Source: an uncultured Fusobacteriaceae bacterium
Lineage (GTDB): Bacteria; Fusobacteriota; Fusobacteriia; Fusobacteriales; Fusobacteriaceae
Assembly: GCA_947038515.1 (NCBI GenBank)
Contig: CAMQWJ010000012.1
Coordinates: 1 to 50,192, forward strand
Direction of reading: 5' to 3'
Length of the DNA stretch: 50,192 nt
The position numbers and the translations under genes were made by a program. The notes beneath the pieces are model-generated. The model did not search any database. It was given only the letters and a program-made list of their open reading frames with translations, and had not been told where the DNA came from. This document shows, in pieces, positions 50,123 to 50,192 of the stretch (position 1 is its first letter; each line of letters starts with the position of its first letter).

Positions 50123-50192
50123 TTTATTTGTCCACAAGAAATATTGAAAAAGAAATTTTGGAGATAAAAAAGTGGAAACAGGACATTAACAA

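Overview
The window is low-GC (A+T-rich) chromosomal DNA from a member of the Fusobacteriaceae (Fusobacterium or a close relative such as Cetobacterium). The main clue is a FomA-type major outer-membrane porin at 44848-45951. It is supported by Gram-negative features (M16 protease with signal peptide, porin ending in Phe), AT-rich codon use, MORN2-repeat proteins and anaerobic enzymes (rubrerythrin, anaerobic B12 route). Species cannot be fixed from the sequence alone. No rRNA, tRNA or CRISPR array was seen.

Layout. (1) 1-3130, accessory: the 3' end of a tandem-repeat MORN2 protein, then a decayed mobilizable transposon on the minus strand (tnpW-like gene, amino-acid racemase cargo, frameshifted MobA/MobL relaxase, and the first 36 or so codons of a large serine recombinase fused by deletion to the relaxase remnant). 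(2) 3233-23870: a ~20-kb anaerobic cobalamin operon with a consensus promoter, an adenosylcobalamin riboswitch, the CbiMNQO cobalt transporter and almost every enzyme from cobalt-factor II to adenosylcobalamin; hemA is embedded in it and a TauE/SafE permease closes it. Cobaltochelatase, uroporphyrinogen methyltransferase and corrinoid adenosyltransferase are absent and must be encoded elsewhere. (3) 23918-28407: MerR regulator, DMT transporter and a large FAD/Fe-S/CCG oxidoreductase, with a dyad over the transporter promoter. (4) 28640-35655: dapF, rpsT, a small MORN2 lipoprotein-like or secreted protein, then the adk-map-infA-rpmJ-rpsM-rpsK-rpsD-rpoA-rplQ translation/transcription cluster. 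(5) 35737-50192: mixed housekeeping genes (rhodanese-like, aldehyde dehydrogenase, M16 protease, YccF, ComM/YifB, reverse rubrerythrin, DUF1456, FomA, CoaX, TmcAL, GPH-type transporter, dCMP deaminase).

Promoters are easy to read here: at least ten have TTGACN-17 bp-TATNNT geometry, and most transcription units end in strong hairpin/T-tract terminators, several bidirectional between convergent genes.

The most unusual pattern is translational. Four genes (cbiN, cbiL, adk and the DUF1456 gene) have a strong Shine-Dalgarno that is far too distant (34-50 nt) from the only plausible start codon, and in every case the gap is filled by a hairpin of 9-11 bp, three of them with one G-U wobble. Folding the hairpin brings the Shine-Dalgarno close to the AUG; in cbiN and cbiL the remaining linker is seven A residues. 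This looks like a recurrent 'bridged' ribosome-binding site, similar in principle to what has been described for phage T4 gene 38. It is my leading candidate for something undescribed.
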